Both the position numbers and the translations under genes were made by a program. From assembly GCA_050291245.1 (NCBI GenBank), contig JBNKJP010000069.1:1-64000 (forward strand): a DNA stretch of 64,000 bases. Reading direction: 5' to 3'. This document shows positions 42,486-51,358 of this stretch, piece after piece. Under the pieces are notes generated by a model. That model saw only the letters and a list, made by a program, of their open reading frames with translations, was not told where the DNA came from and ran no database searches. Position 1 is the stretch's first letter. Every line of letters starts with the position of its first letter. This stretch comes from Thiodiazotropha sp050291245. Its GTDB lineage: Bacteria > Pseudomonadota > Gammaproteobacteria > Chromatiales > Chromatiaceae.

Positions 42486-43706
42486 TTGAATTCGTCTTCC
42501 GAAACCACCCGCGTTCTTTCCGGCATGCGACCCACGGGGCAGCTCCACCTGGGCCACTATCACGGGGTTCTGAAGAACTGGGTGACGCTGCAGCACCATC
42601 ACGATTGCTACTTTTTTGTCGCCGACTGGCACGCCCTGACCACCCACTACGATGATCCCCGGGTGATTCCCGAGAGTATCCGGGATATGGTGATCGACTG
42701 GCTGGCCGCGGGGGTCGACGCTGACAAGGCGACCCTGTTCGTGCAGTCCCAGGTGCCGGAGCATGCGGAACTGCATCTGCTGCTCTCCATGATCACCCCC
42801 CTGGGTTGGCTGGAACGGGTGCCGAGCTATAAGGACCAGCAGGAGAAACTCAAGGAGAAGGATCTGGCCACCTACGGATTCCTGGGTTACCCCTTGCTGC
42901 AATCCGCCGACATTCTCATCTATCGCGCGGCCCATGTGCCGGTGGGGGAGGATCAGGTGGCGCATGTGGAACTGACCCGGGAGGTGGCGCGGCGTTTCAA
43001 CCATCTGTACGGTCGCGAACCCGACTTCGAGGAGCGGGCCGAAGCCGCCTGTAAGAAGATGGGCAAGAAGGCGGCGAAGCAGTTCGCGCAGCTCAAGCGC
43101 GCCTACCAGGAGCAGGGCGATGGCGAGGCTCTGAGCACCGGCCGGGCCCTGCTGGCCGCCCAACAGAACATCAGCGGGGAAGAGCGGGAACGCCTGCTGG
43201 GCTTTCTGGAGGGCAGTGGCCGGATTATCCTGACCGAGCCCCAGCCGCTGCTGACCCAGGCCTCCAAGATGCCCGGTCTGGATGGCCAGAAGATGTCCAA
43301 ATCTTACGCCAATACCCTGTCCCTGCGTGAAACACCCGAAGACGTGGAGCACAAGCTCAAGCGCATGCCCACCGACACCCAGCGGGTCCGTCGCACCGAC
43401 CCGGGGGATCCGGCGCGATGCCCGGTGTGGCAGTTTCATCAGGTTTACAGCAATGAAGCCACCCGCGAATGGGTCCAGGAGGGCTGTCGCAGTGCCGCGA
43501 TCGGCTGTCTCGATTGCAAGGGTCCGGTCATCGAGGCGGTGATGGCTGAGCTGAAACCGATGCAGGCCCGGGCCGCGGAGTTCGAGGCCCAGCCGGAGCG
43601 GGTTCGGGAGATCATCCATGAGGGTGCCGAGCGGGCCCGCGCTGTAGCCCGGGAGACCATGGGAGAGGTGCGTCAGGCCATGTCGCTTCTGGGGCTGACG
43701 GAATAA
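42486..43706 (+). CDS. trpS: Tryptophanyl-tRNA synthetase
   Basis: Class I aminoacyl-tRNA synthetase of 406 residues that charges tRNA-Trp. The HIGH-type motif is RPTGQLHLGHYHG near residue 15, and KMSKS lies in GLDGQKMSKSYANTLSL. It is about 70 residues longer than the E. coli enzyme because of an insertion in the middle (about residues 165-245, EERAEAACKKMGKKAAKQFAQLKRA), as in the longer bacterial group. The start is TTG at 42486 with AAGGAG upstream. Confidence 0.93.
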   Translation: MNSSSETTRVLSGMRPTGQLHLGHYHGVLKNWVTLQHHHDCYFFVADWHALTTHYDDPRVIPESIRDMVIDWLAAGVDADKATLFVQSQVPEHAELHLLLSMITPLGWLERVPSYKDQQEKLKEKDLATYGFLGYPLLQSADILIYRAAHVPVGEDQVAHVELTREVARRFNHLYGREPDFEERAEAACKKMGKKAAKQFAQLKRAYQEQGDGEALSTGRALLAAQQNISGEERERLLGFLEGSGRIILTEPQPLLTQASKMPGLDGQKMSKSYANTLSLRETPEDVEHKLKRMPTDTQRVRRTDPGDPARCPVWQFHQVYSNEATREWVQEGCRSAAIGCLDCKGPVIEAVMAELKPMQARAAEFEAQPERVREIIHEGAERARAVARETMGEVRQAMSLLGLTE

Positions 43707-43792
43707 AACCCGGGTGGTATAAGGAAGGTATCACGCAATTCCAGGACTGGAACGCCCCTAAATACAGACAACAAGCCAGATGATCTTGAAAC

Positions 43793-44611
43793 ATGGAACC
43801 CACTGAAACGCATCCCCAGCACCACCCGGAACAGGAGGAGATGCCGTTTGCCGTGGTTCAGGGTGAACCCTGGCTGACCCCGCCGACCGATCTCTATATT
43901 CCGCCGGACGCCCTGGAGGTGTTTCTCGATGCCTTCGAGGGGCCCCTGGACCTGCTGCTCTACCTGATTCGCCGGCAGAACCTGGATATCCTCGATATCC
44001 CCATCGCCAAGATCACCGACCAGTACATCAGCTACATCGAGATGATGACGGAACTGCGTCTGGAACTGGCGGCCGAGTATCTGGTGATGGCGGCCATGCT
44101 GGCGGAGATCAAGTCGCGCATGCTGCTGCCGAGACCGGTCAGTGACGAAGAGCATGAGGAAGATCCCCGGGCCGAGCTGATCCGGCGTCTGCAGGAGTAC
44201 GAACGCTACAAGCAGGCGGCCGAGGACTTGGATGAACTCAATCACATGACCCGGGATAATTTCCAGGGCCAAGCGGAGCTGGTCGAACGCCATGTGGAAG
44301 CGGTGGACCCGGATGTCTCCCTGCGGGAGATCATGCTGGCGCTTTCCGATGTATTGCACCGGGCGGATATGTTCACCAGTCACCGGGTGGAGAAAGAACC
44401 CCTGTCGGTACGGGAGAAGATGTCCCTTGTGCTGCAACGGGTGAGCGGGCGGAATTTTGTCAGTTTTACCGAACTGTTCGATATCAGCGAAGGTCGTCTC
44501 GGCGTGGTGGTGACCTTTCTGGCGGTGCTCGAGTTGATCAAGGGGTCAATGCTCGAACTGGTTCAGGCGGAGGCCTTCGCCCCCATTCACGTCAAAGCAA
44601 AAGTATCCTGA
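43793..44611 (+). CDS. scpA: Segregation and condensation protein ScpA
   Basis: Kleisin subunit of the SMC-ScpAB condensin, 272 residues. The N-terminal domain has FEGPLDLLLYLIRRQNLDILDIPIAKITDQYI, and AAEYLVMAAMLAEIKSRMLLPRP is the family hallmark. The C-terminal winged helix ends in FSVxFTELFDISEGRLGVVVTFLAVLELIK-like sequence. About 35 residues precede the conserved start. It is followed after one base by scpB. The ribosome site is weak. Confidence 0.93.
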   Translation: MEPTETHPQHHPEQEEMPFAVVQGEPWLTPPTDLYIPPDALEVFLDAFEGPLDLLLYLIRRQNLDILDIPIAKITDQYISYIEMMTELRLELAAEYLVMAAMLAEIKSRMLLPRPVSDEEHEEDPRAELIRRLQEYERYKQAAEDLDELNHMTRDNFQGQAELVERHVEAVDPDVSLREIMLALSDVLHRADMFTSHRVEKEPLSVREKMSLVLQRVSGRNFVSFTELFDISEGRLGVVVTFLAVLELIKGSMLELVQAEAFAPIHVKAKVS

Positions 44612-44612
44612 T

Positions 44613-45518
44613 ATGTCCAATGACGAACACAAACTGAAACAGATCGTGGAAGGCGCCCTGCTGGCGGCCGGCCGGCCGGTCAGTCTGGACCAGTTGCAGG
44701 GTCTGTTCAGCGAATCGGAGATGCCGGAGAAAAAGGACCTGCGGGATGTCTTGAGTGCGCTCACCGAAGACTACGAGGGCAGGGGTATTGAAGTGGTGGA
44801 GGTCGCCAGCGGCTTTCGTATCCAGGTACGCTCGGAACTCTCCCCCTGGGTCTCCAAGCTGTGGGTGGAGCGTCCGCCCAAGTATTCCCGGGCACTGCTC
44901 GAAACCCTGGCCCTGATCGCCTACCGGCAGCCCATCACCCGGGGTGAGATCGAGGATATCCGGGGGGTTGCGGTCAGCACTAACATCATCAAAACCCTCA
45001 CCGAACGGGAGTGGGTGCGGGTGGTCGGACATCGGGATGTACCCGGTAAACCCGCCCTGTACGCCACCACCAAGGAGTTTCTCGACTATTTCAACCTGAA
45101 AGGCCTGAATGAGTTGCCCACCCTGGCGGAGATCCGGGATCTCGATTCCATCAACCGGGAGCTGGAACTGCTGGATCCGGACAAACCGCCGCCAGACTCC
45201 GCAGAATCCGATGGCGGAGAAACCGATGCGGACGCCATGGATACCGAACCCCTTGCCGACGAGCCGGATTCAAACGCTGTGCAAACCGCTTCGGACGACA
45301 GTAACCCCAGCGTGCACGAAGCGGTACGGGATCAATCCCTTTCAGAAGATGCGGGTCTGGACGAAGATACCGAGTTGCTGGAATCCGGGGATCAGGCAGA
45401 AACCCTGAGCGATACAGAGCCGGATCCCGGAACGCAAGCCCCTGAGGCCACACCGGCGTCAGCTACCCAGGAGACCTCTACTGAGCAGACCGAACAATCC
45501 GATGAAGAAAAACCCTAG
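44613..45518 (+). CDS. scpB: Segregation and condensation protein ScpB
   Basis: Winged-helix subunit of the SMC-ScpAB complex, 301 residues. The conserved core (about 1-170) has LKQIVEGALLAAGRPVSLDQL, YSRALLETLALIAYRQPITRGEIEDIRGV and ERYWVRVVGH-like EREWVRVVGHRDVPGKPALY. The last 120 residues are acidic and of low complexity, which is unusual in length for ScpB but seen in some gammaproteobacteria. Its end overlaps rluB by 17 bases. Confidence 0.93.
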   Translation: MSNDEHKLKQIVEGALLAAGRPVSLDQLQGLFSESEMPEKKDLRDVLSALTEDYEGRGIEVVEVASGFRIQVRSELSPWVSKLWVERPPKYSRALLETLALIAYRQPITRGEIEDIRGVAVSTNIIKTLTEREWVRVVGHRDVPGKPALYATTKEFLDYFNLKGLNELPTLAEIRDLDSINRELELLDPDKPPPDSAESDGGETDADAMDTEPLADEPDSNAVQTASDDSNPSVHEAVRDQSLSEDAGLDEDTELLESGDQAETLSDTEPDPGTQAPEATPASATQETSTEQTEQSDEEKP

Positions 45519-46533
45519 TCCCGCCCCTGGAGAACGCCTGCAGAAGGTGCTGGCAAATGCCGGTATGGGCTCCCGCCGGGAGATCGAAGGCTGGATCAGT
45601 GAAGGCCGCGTGGAGGTCAATGGTCAACCCGCTCAGTTGGGTATGCGGGTGATGCCGAACGATGCCATCCGGGTGGATGGTAAAGCGGTCGCCAAGCGCA
45701 TGCTTGAGGCACCCCAGCGTGAAGTACTGGTGTACAACAAACCGGAGGGTGAGTTGGTGACCCGCAGGGATCCGGAGGGCCGGCGGACCGTCTTCCACAG
45801 CCTGCCCAAACTCAAGCATGGCCGTTGGATACCGGTGGGCCGACTGGATATCAACTCCTCAGGGCTGCTGCTGCTAACCACCGATGGGGAACTGGCCAAC
45901 CAGCTGATGCATCCGAGCCGTCAGGTGGAGCGGGAGTATGCGGTGCGGGTGATGGGCGAGATCAGCGAGGCGCAGCTTACCCAACTGACCCATGGGGTGG
46001 AACTCGAGGACGGTCCCGCCCGTTTTGAAGAGATCGTCGAATCCGGTGGCGAGGGCATCAATCGCTGGTTCCATGTGGTGATCATGGAGGGACGGCAGCG
46101 GGAGGTTCGGCGCATGTGGGAGGCGGTCGGCGCCCAGGTGAGCCGGTTGAAACGTGTACGTTACGGCAGTGTGATCCTGGAAAGTGCCCTCAAGGTGGGT
46201 CGCTGGCGCTATCTCAGTGAAGACGAGGTGAATGAATTGCAGCTGGCCCTGGGTCTCAAATCGGTTAAACCCAGAGGGGCGAAAGGTCGTGCCGGTAAAC
46301 CCCGGATGAAGAGTTCGGACAGCAGAACCCGGGGAAAAGCCCCGGACAGCGGGTCCCGCTCCGGCAAACCGTCCAAACCAGCCGGCTACGCCAAATCCGA
46401 CGCCCCGGCACCCCGTGGTCGATCCCAGAAACCCCGCCCGGGGGGCAAATCCTCCCCGACAGGCACCACGTCTGCCACAGAGTCGCCTTGGAAGGGGCGT
46501 GGAGGATCAACCGGTAAATCCAGGCGCAGATGA
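45502..46533 (+). CDS. rluB: 23S rRNA pseudouridine(2605) synthase RluB
   Basis: Converts a uridine of 23S rRNA to pseudouridine. The 343-residue protein has an S4 RNA-binding domain (RLQKVLANAGMGSRREIEGWISEGRVEVNGQ) and the synthase domain with catalytic Asp in GRLDINSSGLLLLTTDG and the GRQREVRRM segment. A basic tail of about 80 residues rich in Lys, Arg, Ser and Gly follows, as in E. coli RluB. The start lies within the scpB end, and its stop overlaps the next gene by four bases. Confidence 0.92.
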   Translation: MKKNPSPAPGERLQKVLANAGMGSRREIEGWISEGRVEVNGQPAQLGMRVMPNDAIRVDGKAVAKRMLEAPQREVLVYNKPEGELVTRRDPEGRRTVFHSLPKLKHGRWIPVGRLDINSSGLLLLTTDGELANQLMHPSRQVEREYAVRVMGEISEAQLTQLTHGVELEDGPARFEEIVESGGEGINRWFHVVIMEGRQREVRRMWEAVGAQVSRLKRVRYGSVILESALKVGRWRYLSEDEVNELQLALGLKSVKPRGAKGRAGKPRMKSSDSRTRGKAPDSGSRSGKPSKPAGYAKSDAPAPRGRSQKPRPGGKSSPTGTTSATESPWKGRGGSTGKSRRR

Positions 46534-47177
46534 CCCTGGGGCCGCGCCTGATGGGGATCTACCGGACCCTGTTGGCGTACCATGGTCCGCAACACTGGTG
46601 GCCCGCGGAAACCCCTTTCGAGGTGATGCTGGGGGCGGTGCTAACCCAGAACACCGCCTGGTCCAATGTAGAGCGGGCCATTCGCAATCTGAAGCAAATC
46701 ACCGAACTTTCAGCATCGGCCCTGCTTCTCCTGCACCCGGACCAGCTAGCCCAGGCCATCCGTCCGTCCGGCTATTTCAATCTCAAGACGCAACGGCTGC
46801 GGCAACTGTGCCGTTTCCTGGAAGCGCATCCGGAACTCGACCAATGGGATGACAGGCTGCTTCGCAAGCGGTTGCTGGAGGTGAAAGGGATCGGTCCCGA
46901 GACCGCCGACGATATCCTGCTGTATGCCTTCGATCGCCCGGTGTTCGTCATCGACGCCTACACCCGGCGTCTGTTCGGTCGTCTGGGGGTGCTCGATGCC
47001 AACCTTACCTATGAAGCGATGCGTCATCAGTTGGAGCGGGCATTGGACGGGGATACGGATACCTATCAGGAGTATCATGCGCTGATCGTGAATCAGGGGA
47101 AAAACCTCTGCCGGAAAAAACCGCTCTGTTCGATTTGCCCTCTCGGCAAGAGGTGTGACTATGCGGCGGCCACCTGA
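46530..47177 (+). CDS. HhH-GPD DNA glycosylase related to endonuclease III (COG2231/MagIII-like)
   Basis: Base-excision repair protein of 215 residues. A helix-hairpin-helix (LLEVKGIGPETADDILLYA), the catalytic D142 (VIDAYTRR) and a C-terminal [4Fe-4S] loop (C194, C200, C203, C209) are present. The lysine that gives endonuclease III its lyase activity is replaced by E124, so it should be a simple glycosylase, like the 3-methyladenine glycosylase III group, rather than Nth. It overlaps rluB (ATGA), and its 3' end overlaps the convergent GGDEF gene by 19 bases. Confidence 0.87.
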   Translation: MTLGPRLMGIYRTLLAYHGPQHWWPAETPFEVMLGAVLTQNTAWSNVERAIRNLKQITELSASALLLLHPDQLAQAIRPSGYFNLKTQRLRQLCRFLEAHPELDQWDDRLLRKRLLEVKGIGPETADDILLYAFDRPVFVIDAYTRRLFGRLGVLDANLTYEAMRHQLERALDGDTDTYQEYHALIVNQGKNLCRKKPLCSICPLGKRCDYAAAT

Positions 47178-48070
47178 TCCCGGCCACTGCGCTTGGCCTG
47201 ATAGAGGGCCGTGTCGGCACGTTCGAACAGACTCTGTGGGATGTCATTCTCGCGCATCAGACTGACGCCCAGGCTCAGAGTGACTTTTGTGTTCTTAAGA
47301 CCCTCGATATTCAGGTCGGCGACCCGTTCGCGAATGCGTTCCGCCAGCAATTTCGCACCCTTCAGGTCGGTGGCATTCAGCACCACCACAAACTCCTCGC
47401 CGCCGACCCGGTAGAGGGCGTCACTGCCGCGGATGGTTTGTTCGACGGTGTTGGCCACCTGCCGCAGTACCAGGTCGCCGACCGCGTGACCGTAACGGTC
47501 ATTGAAACGCTTGAAAAAATCGATATCCAGGACGATGATCGACAGGTCGGTGAGATTGCGTCGGTTGATCTCCATGTCGCGGCGGAAATTCGAATCGAAG
47601 GCGGTGCGGTTCTTGACTCCGGTCAGAGAATCAAAAATGGCGCAGCGCAGCGCGGCGCGGTAGAGCAGGGCGTTGCGCAACGGATAGAGCAGCGCGGCCA
47701 GCAGGTTTTCGATCTGTGCGATTTCACCCTTGTCAAAACGCTTTCTGCGGGTGATTTGGATACTGCCCAGTTCCGAGTCCAGGACTTTCAGTTTGTAGTC
47801 GAGCTTGTTTCGACCGGTCCGTTCACCCAGTTGGATGATCTCGTCATCCTGACTGCGGTAACTCAGGGTGTCATACTGAAACTCTTCCTGGATGACCTGG
47901 GCAAACAGCTCGATCAGGGTATCTACCTCCAGAGTGGTCTGTAACTTTCCGCTAAGTTCCATGATCAGACCCAGGGTGCCGTCGTCATTGACGAGTTCAG
48001 GCAGGCGACCCAGTACTTGGCCGGCGGTCGGAGCGGTGGGGTCTTGAGGGATGCTATAGGTACTGTTCAT
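47159..48070 (-). CDS. Diguanylate cyclase with N-terminal GAF-like domain
   Basis: Soluble 303-residue c-di-GMP synthase. The N-terminal 140 residues resemble a GAF sensor (LIMELSGKLQTTLEVDTLIELFAQVIQEEFQYD). The GGDEF domain starts at FDSLTGVKNRTAFD, keeps LDIDFFKRFNDRYGHAVGD, and has the active motif RVGGEEF. RGSD five residues ahead is a good inhibitory I-site. Its stop lies inside the 3' end of the glycosylase gene on the other strand. The ligand is unknown. Confidence 0.88.
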   Translation of the reverse strand: MNSTYSIPQDPTAPTAGQVLGRLPELVNDDGTLGLIMELSGKLQTTLEVDTLIELFAQVIQEEFQYDTLSYRSQDDEIIQLGERTGRNKLDYKLKVLDSELGSIQITRRKRFDKGEIAQIENLLAALLYPLRNALLYRAALRCAIFDSLTGVKNRTAFDSNFRRDMEINRRNLTDLSIIVLDIDFFKRFNDRYGHAVGDLVLRQVANTVEQTIRGSDALYRVGGEEFVVVLNATDLKGAKLLAERIRERVADLNIEGLKNTKVTLSLGVSLMRENDIPQSLFERADTALYQAKRSGRDQVAAA

Positions 48071-48471
48071 GGTGCTATCCAGTCAGGTCAAGTCTCACCG
48101 GAATTCTAGCGATTAACGTGCCAGAAATTAAAATATCAATAAAAACAATGTTATATATTTGTAGTTTATCGGCTGTGTCAAAACTGCGTCACCGGATTTC
48201 AGGGCTGTCCGCTTGAGTGGTGTGCCGGGGAGACAAAAAAATGTCGCTCAAATCAGGAAATCATAGGAGTTTCGATCCCTTTTGAATCTGTCATGGATTG
48301 ATATCCGCGGGCGTTCGCTTCAGACTGGAATTGCTGCGGCGATGCGTAACTATTCGAGATCCCGGTTTGTACCGGATAGCGTATGTCATGCGCTGTGGCG
48401 AGGGCCGGTAGCCTTGGGAGTTTGCGGGCGCTGATCAAACCAGAATCCAATCCTCGGGGGCGGGACGACTC
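48071..48471. other. Intergenic region between GGDEF gene and thioredoxin-like gene
   Basis: About 400 bases between divergent genes. The part at 48118-48170 is AT-rich and probably holds promoters. The GC-richer part at 48300-48430 shows no gene or known riboswitch that I can recognise. Confidence 0.4.
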
Positions 48472-49530
48472 ATGCCAAAATTCACCACGCTGAATAGTAC
48501 CGGGTTATTATTTCTTCTCATGGGGCTGTTTCCCGGGTTGTGCTGGAGTGCGGACACCGGGCAAGGTCTCGGGAGTGGACTGACAAACCCCGGTTTCCAC
48601 GACCAGCCGAACTGGTTCAAAACCTCTTTTCTGGATCTGCGCGAGGATGTCTCCGAGGCGGCGGCGGAGGGTAAGCGGGTGATCCTCTATTTCTACCAGG
48701 ACGGTTGCCCCTATTGCGCCAAACTGCTGAATGAGAATTTCACCATCCGTACGATCGTCGACCGCACCCGGGAGCACTTCCAGGTCATCGCGCTCAATAT
48801 CTGGGGGGATCGTATCGTAACAGACCTGCAAGGCGCCGAGACCACTGAGAAGACCCTCGCCGAGACCTTGAAGGTGCGCTACACACCGACGCTGCTGTTT
48901 CTCGACGAGCAGGGGCAGGTCGTTCTACGGGTCAATGGCTACTATCCTGCGCATCGTTTCATGGCCGCCCTGGACTATGTGGCATCCCGGGGCGAGCAGA
49001 AGGGGTCCTTCCGGGAATACCTGAAACAGCACCAGACCCTGGCCGCCAGTGGCAGGCTTCGTCGCGAGCCCGGCTACCTGACTCAGCCTCTGGATCTGCG
49101 TCCGGCAAAGCGCCACAGCGGAAAACCGCTGCTGGTGTTGATGGAGATGAAGCAGTGCCCGCCCTGCGACGAACTCCACGACAAAGCGTTTTCCCGCCCG
49201 GAAGTGCAGAAATCCCTCCAGGGCTTTGATATCGCGATACTCGATATCTGGTCCTCGGAGACCCTGATTACCCCTCAGGGCGAAACGCTGAGCGCCACCG
49301 GATGGGCGGACAAATTGGGTATCCAGTATGCTCCCAGTCTGATTTTCTTCGATGCCCAGGGTCAGGAGGTGTTCCGTTCGGAAGCCTATCTGAAGTCATT
49401 CCATGTCAATGCCGGCCTTGAGTATGTCCTCAGCGGCAGTTATCGGGAGCAGCCGAATTTTCAGCGCTACGTCCAGTCTCGTGCCGAGGCGATGCGGGCC
49501 CGGGGCGAGACGGTGGACCTGATGGAATAG
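48472..49530 (+). CDS. Secreted protein with two tandem thioredoxin folds, SoxW-like
   Basis: Periplasmic thiol-disulfide protein of 352 residues with a signal peptide (TGLLFLLMGLFPGLCWSA, cleaved near residue 27). Two thioredoxin-like domains follow. The first has C79-P-Y-C82 (YFYQDGCPYCAKLL) and a cis-proline in RYTPT; the second has C229-P-P-C232 (MEMKQCPPCDEL) and QYAPS. The first active site is that of SoxW-type proteins of sulfur oxidisers; tandem forms are less usual. It may keep Sox or cytochrome partners reduced. It stands alone before tRNA-Lys. Confidence 0.85.
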   Translation: MPKFTTLNSTGLLFLLMGLFPGLCWSADTGQGLGSGLTNPGFHDQPNWFKTSFLDLREDVSEAAAEGKRVILYFYQDGCPYCAKLLNENFTIRTIVDRTREHFQVIALNIWGDRIVTDLQGAETTEKTLAETLKVRYTPTLLFLDEQGQVVLRVNGYYPAHRFMAALDYVASRGEQKGSFREYLKQHQTLAASGRLRREPGYLTQPLDLRPAKRHSGKPLLVLMEMKQCPPCDELHDKAFSRPEVQKSLQGFDIAILDIWSSETLITPQGETLSATGWADKLGIQYAPSLIFFDAQGQEVFRSEAYLKSFHVNAGLEYVLSGSYREQPNFQRYVQSRAEAMRARGETVDLME

Positions 49531-49613
49531 TCTGAGTGTCTGTTAGTGTCTAATGATCTTTTGGGACTTCACTCGATGGGTAAACTAGGGTAGTATTGCG
49601 CGTTCCAAAAAAT

Positions 49614-49689
49614 GGGTCGTTAGCTCAGTCGGTAGAGCATCTGACTTTTAATCAGGTGGTCGCAGGTTCGATCCCTGCACGACCCACCA
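49614..49689 (+). tRNA. tRNA-Lys (anticodon TTT)
   Basis: 76 bases with CCA encoded. The acceptor stem GGGTCGT pairs with ACGACCC. The D-loop (TAGCTCAGTCGGTAGAGCA), anticodon loop CTTTTAA within TCTGA...TCAGG, and T-arm (GCAGGTTCGATCCCTGC) are normal. A terminator follows 12 bases later. Confidence 0.97.
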
Positions 49690-49701
49690 TATCAAGAGAA
49701 G

Positions 49702-49729
49702 GCCTGGCAGAACCGCCGGGCTTTTTTTT
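49702..49729 (+). terminator. Intrinsic terminator after tRNA-Lys
   Basis: GCCTGGC pairs with GCCGGGC (one G-T pair) around AGAACC, followed by eight T. Confidence 0.85.
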
Positions 49730-49734
49730 GTCTC

Positions 49735-49970
49735 GTTCCCACGCTCTGCGTGGGAATGCATACAGATGCTACGTCGCATTGCCCCGGCTTGAGATGGCCG
49801 ACGAACCCAAGGTCTGCATTCCCACGCGGAGAGCGTGGGAACGTCAAAAATGCTGGTCGAACGGTGCAATATTCCTGGCTTCCGGCATACGCCGGAATGA
49901 TGAAATCCAGAGCATTGCTTTAACTAAGAGCCATCTCTCTCGCTCCCGCGCTCCGCGCGGGAACGAGAGA
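49735..49970. repeat. Cluster of four palindromic repeats from two or three families
   Basis: Within 236 bases lie GTTCCCACGC-TCT-GCGTGGGAAT (49735-49757), ATTCCCACGC-GGAGA-GCGTGGGAAC (49818-49842), TTCCGGC-ATAC-GCCGGAA (49880-49897), and a GC-rich variant CTCCCGCGC-TCC-GCGCGGGAAC near 49942-49963. The first two share a family with 34324-34428; the third with 10506 and 57203. The open frame through this stretch and the tRNA is not a gene. Confidence 0.85.
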
Positions 49971-49990
49971 AAATGTTACTTGGGATGATT

Positions 49991-51304
49991 CTACCGGTCG
50001 ATCAGGACGGTATCTCCCGATTCCAGGTATCGGGCCGTACGGTTACGCCCCGCCTTTTTGGCGGCATACAAGGCCTTGTCCGCGTATCCGATCAGGGTGT
50101 TGAGATTCTTTCCCGGATGTTCAAAGACCGCTGCCAGGCCCAGGCTGACGGTCACCCGGATACCCGAGGGATTGAGGGTTTCCACGGCCTGGCGCAGTCC
50201 CTCCGCACGTTCGGGGATCGCCTCCCCGTGCGCGATCACCACGAACTCTTCACCACCAAAACGCACCGCGAGCCCGTCGTTGAATCTTTGGTTCAACAGT
50301 TCGCCCAGGGCCATCAGAACCTGGTCTCCGGTCAGGTGGCCCTCGGTGTCGTTGATGCGCTTGAAATGGTCCAGGTCGATGATGAAAACCCAGCCTTGGC
50401 GTTTCCCGTTCAGGAAGTCCATGCCCTCATCGAGCAGATAACGCCGGTTGCGGGTTCCGGTGAGGGCGTCGGTGGTGGCGATACGCGCCATCTCGAGGGT
50501 TTGACGGCGCAGGGCGTCGTACTGGTATTTGACCAATAACAGGGCGCGCACCCGGGCCATGGCGATCTCTTCCACCAGGGGCTTGATGACGAAGTCGTTG
50601 GCGCCTGCGTGGAACACCTCCACTTGGGTATGAGTCTCCTCATTGCCTGTGGTGACCAGTACCGGAAGCTCCTGTTGGGAGTAGTGAAGGTTGACCCTCA
50701 GGAAGTAGAGCAGGTCGCCTCCGGTCCGCTGACCCTGCAGGTGAAAGTCGGTGATCACCAGATCGAATGTCTGTTCGGCGTCGGCCCGTGCCTGTTCGAG
50801 CAGAGACTGGGCCTCTTCCACGGAGCTGACATGGACAACCTGCATGCCGAGTTGTTCGAGCATCTTGCGGGTGGCCAGGGCGGCGGTGCGGCTGTCCTCC
50901 AGATAGAGAATGCGGCCACACAGATCCGGGTTGCGCTCCAGAAACGATTTTATGAACTGACCAAAGACCATGAACCCCAGGGCCTTGTCGAAATAGTCGG
51001 TGACGCCCGCATTGAAACCTTCATGGAGCAGGCGTTGATCGGCATCCGAGGAGACCACGATGACCGGGGTATAGCGGTGGCGTTGACTCGCGCGGATCTT
51101 TCGACACAGATCGAGACCGTCCATGTCGGGCAGCAGCAGGGCCGTGGTGATCAGGGCAAAGCGCTCCTGTTCCATCCGTTCCAGAGCCTCGGCGGCCGTG
51201 GAGCAGCGGATGACCGCCAGATCCGGCATGGCCTGGAGCAGTTGACGGGCCAATGCCTCGCGGGTGGTGATGGAGTTGTCCACCAGCATGATTTTGTGGG
51301 GCAC
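49991..51304 (-). CDS. Response regulator with two receiver domains and GGDEF output
   Basis: Cytosolic 437-residue diguanylate cyclase. Receiver 1 (about 1-125) is degenerate: the phospho-acceptor position reads Ala in ITTALLLPDMDG, and the acidic pair is VDN. Receiver 2 (about 130-255) keeps the Asp in LVITDFHLQG. A GGDEF domain follows with ATTDALTGTRNRR, IDLDHFKRINDTEGH and FGGEEF. Thus control probably passes through receiver 2 only. It follows an Rcp1-like regulator and a CHASE histidine kinase on the same strand, and these three probably form one signalling chain. GTG/ATG choice upstream is not in doubt (ATG 51304). Confidence 0.88.
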   Translation of the reverse strand: MPHKIMLVDNSITTREALARQLLQAMPDLAVIRCSTAAEALERMEQERFALITTALLLPDMDGLDLCRKIRASQRHRYTPVIVVSSDADQRLLHEGFNAGVTDYFDKALGFMVFGQFIKSFLERNPDLCGRILYLEDSRTAALATRKMLEQLGMQVVHVSSVEEAQSLLEQARADAEQTFDLVITDFHLQGQRTGGDLLYFLRVNLHYSQQELPVLVTTGNEETHTQVEVFHAGANDFVIKPLVEEIAMARVRALLLVKYQYDALRRQTLEMARIATTDALTGTRNRRYLLDEGMDFLNGKRQGWVFIIDLDHFKRINDTEGHLTGDQVLMALGELLNQRFNDGLAVRFGGEEFVVIAHGEAIPERAEGLRQAVETLNPSGIRVTVSLGLAAVFEHPGKNLNTLIGYADKALYAAKKAGRNRTARYLESGDTVLIDR

Positions 51305-51358
51305 TATTTTGTCACTGCCTTGTGAGGTCGGGTTTTGAGTTGTGGTGCGAATTCCGGC

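Noticed and set aside
46530..47177. Annotation as endonuclease III (nth)
   Set aside because: The lyase lysine is replaced by glutamate, and the HhH region fits the COG2231/MagIII-like group better.
48300..48471. c-di-GMP (GEMM) riboswitch before the thioredoxin-like gene
   Set aside because: Some GGTAGCC-like sequence is present, but the conserved GEMM core and paired helices cannot be built.
49596..49988. 130-codon open frame after the thioredoxin gene
   Set aside because: It runs through tRNA-Lys, its terminator and four palindromic repeats, so it is a chance frame.
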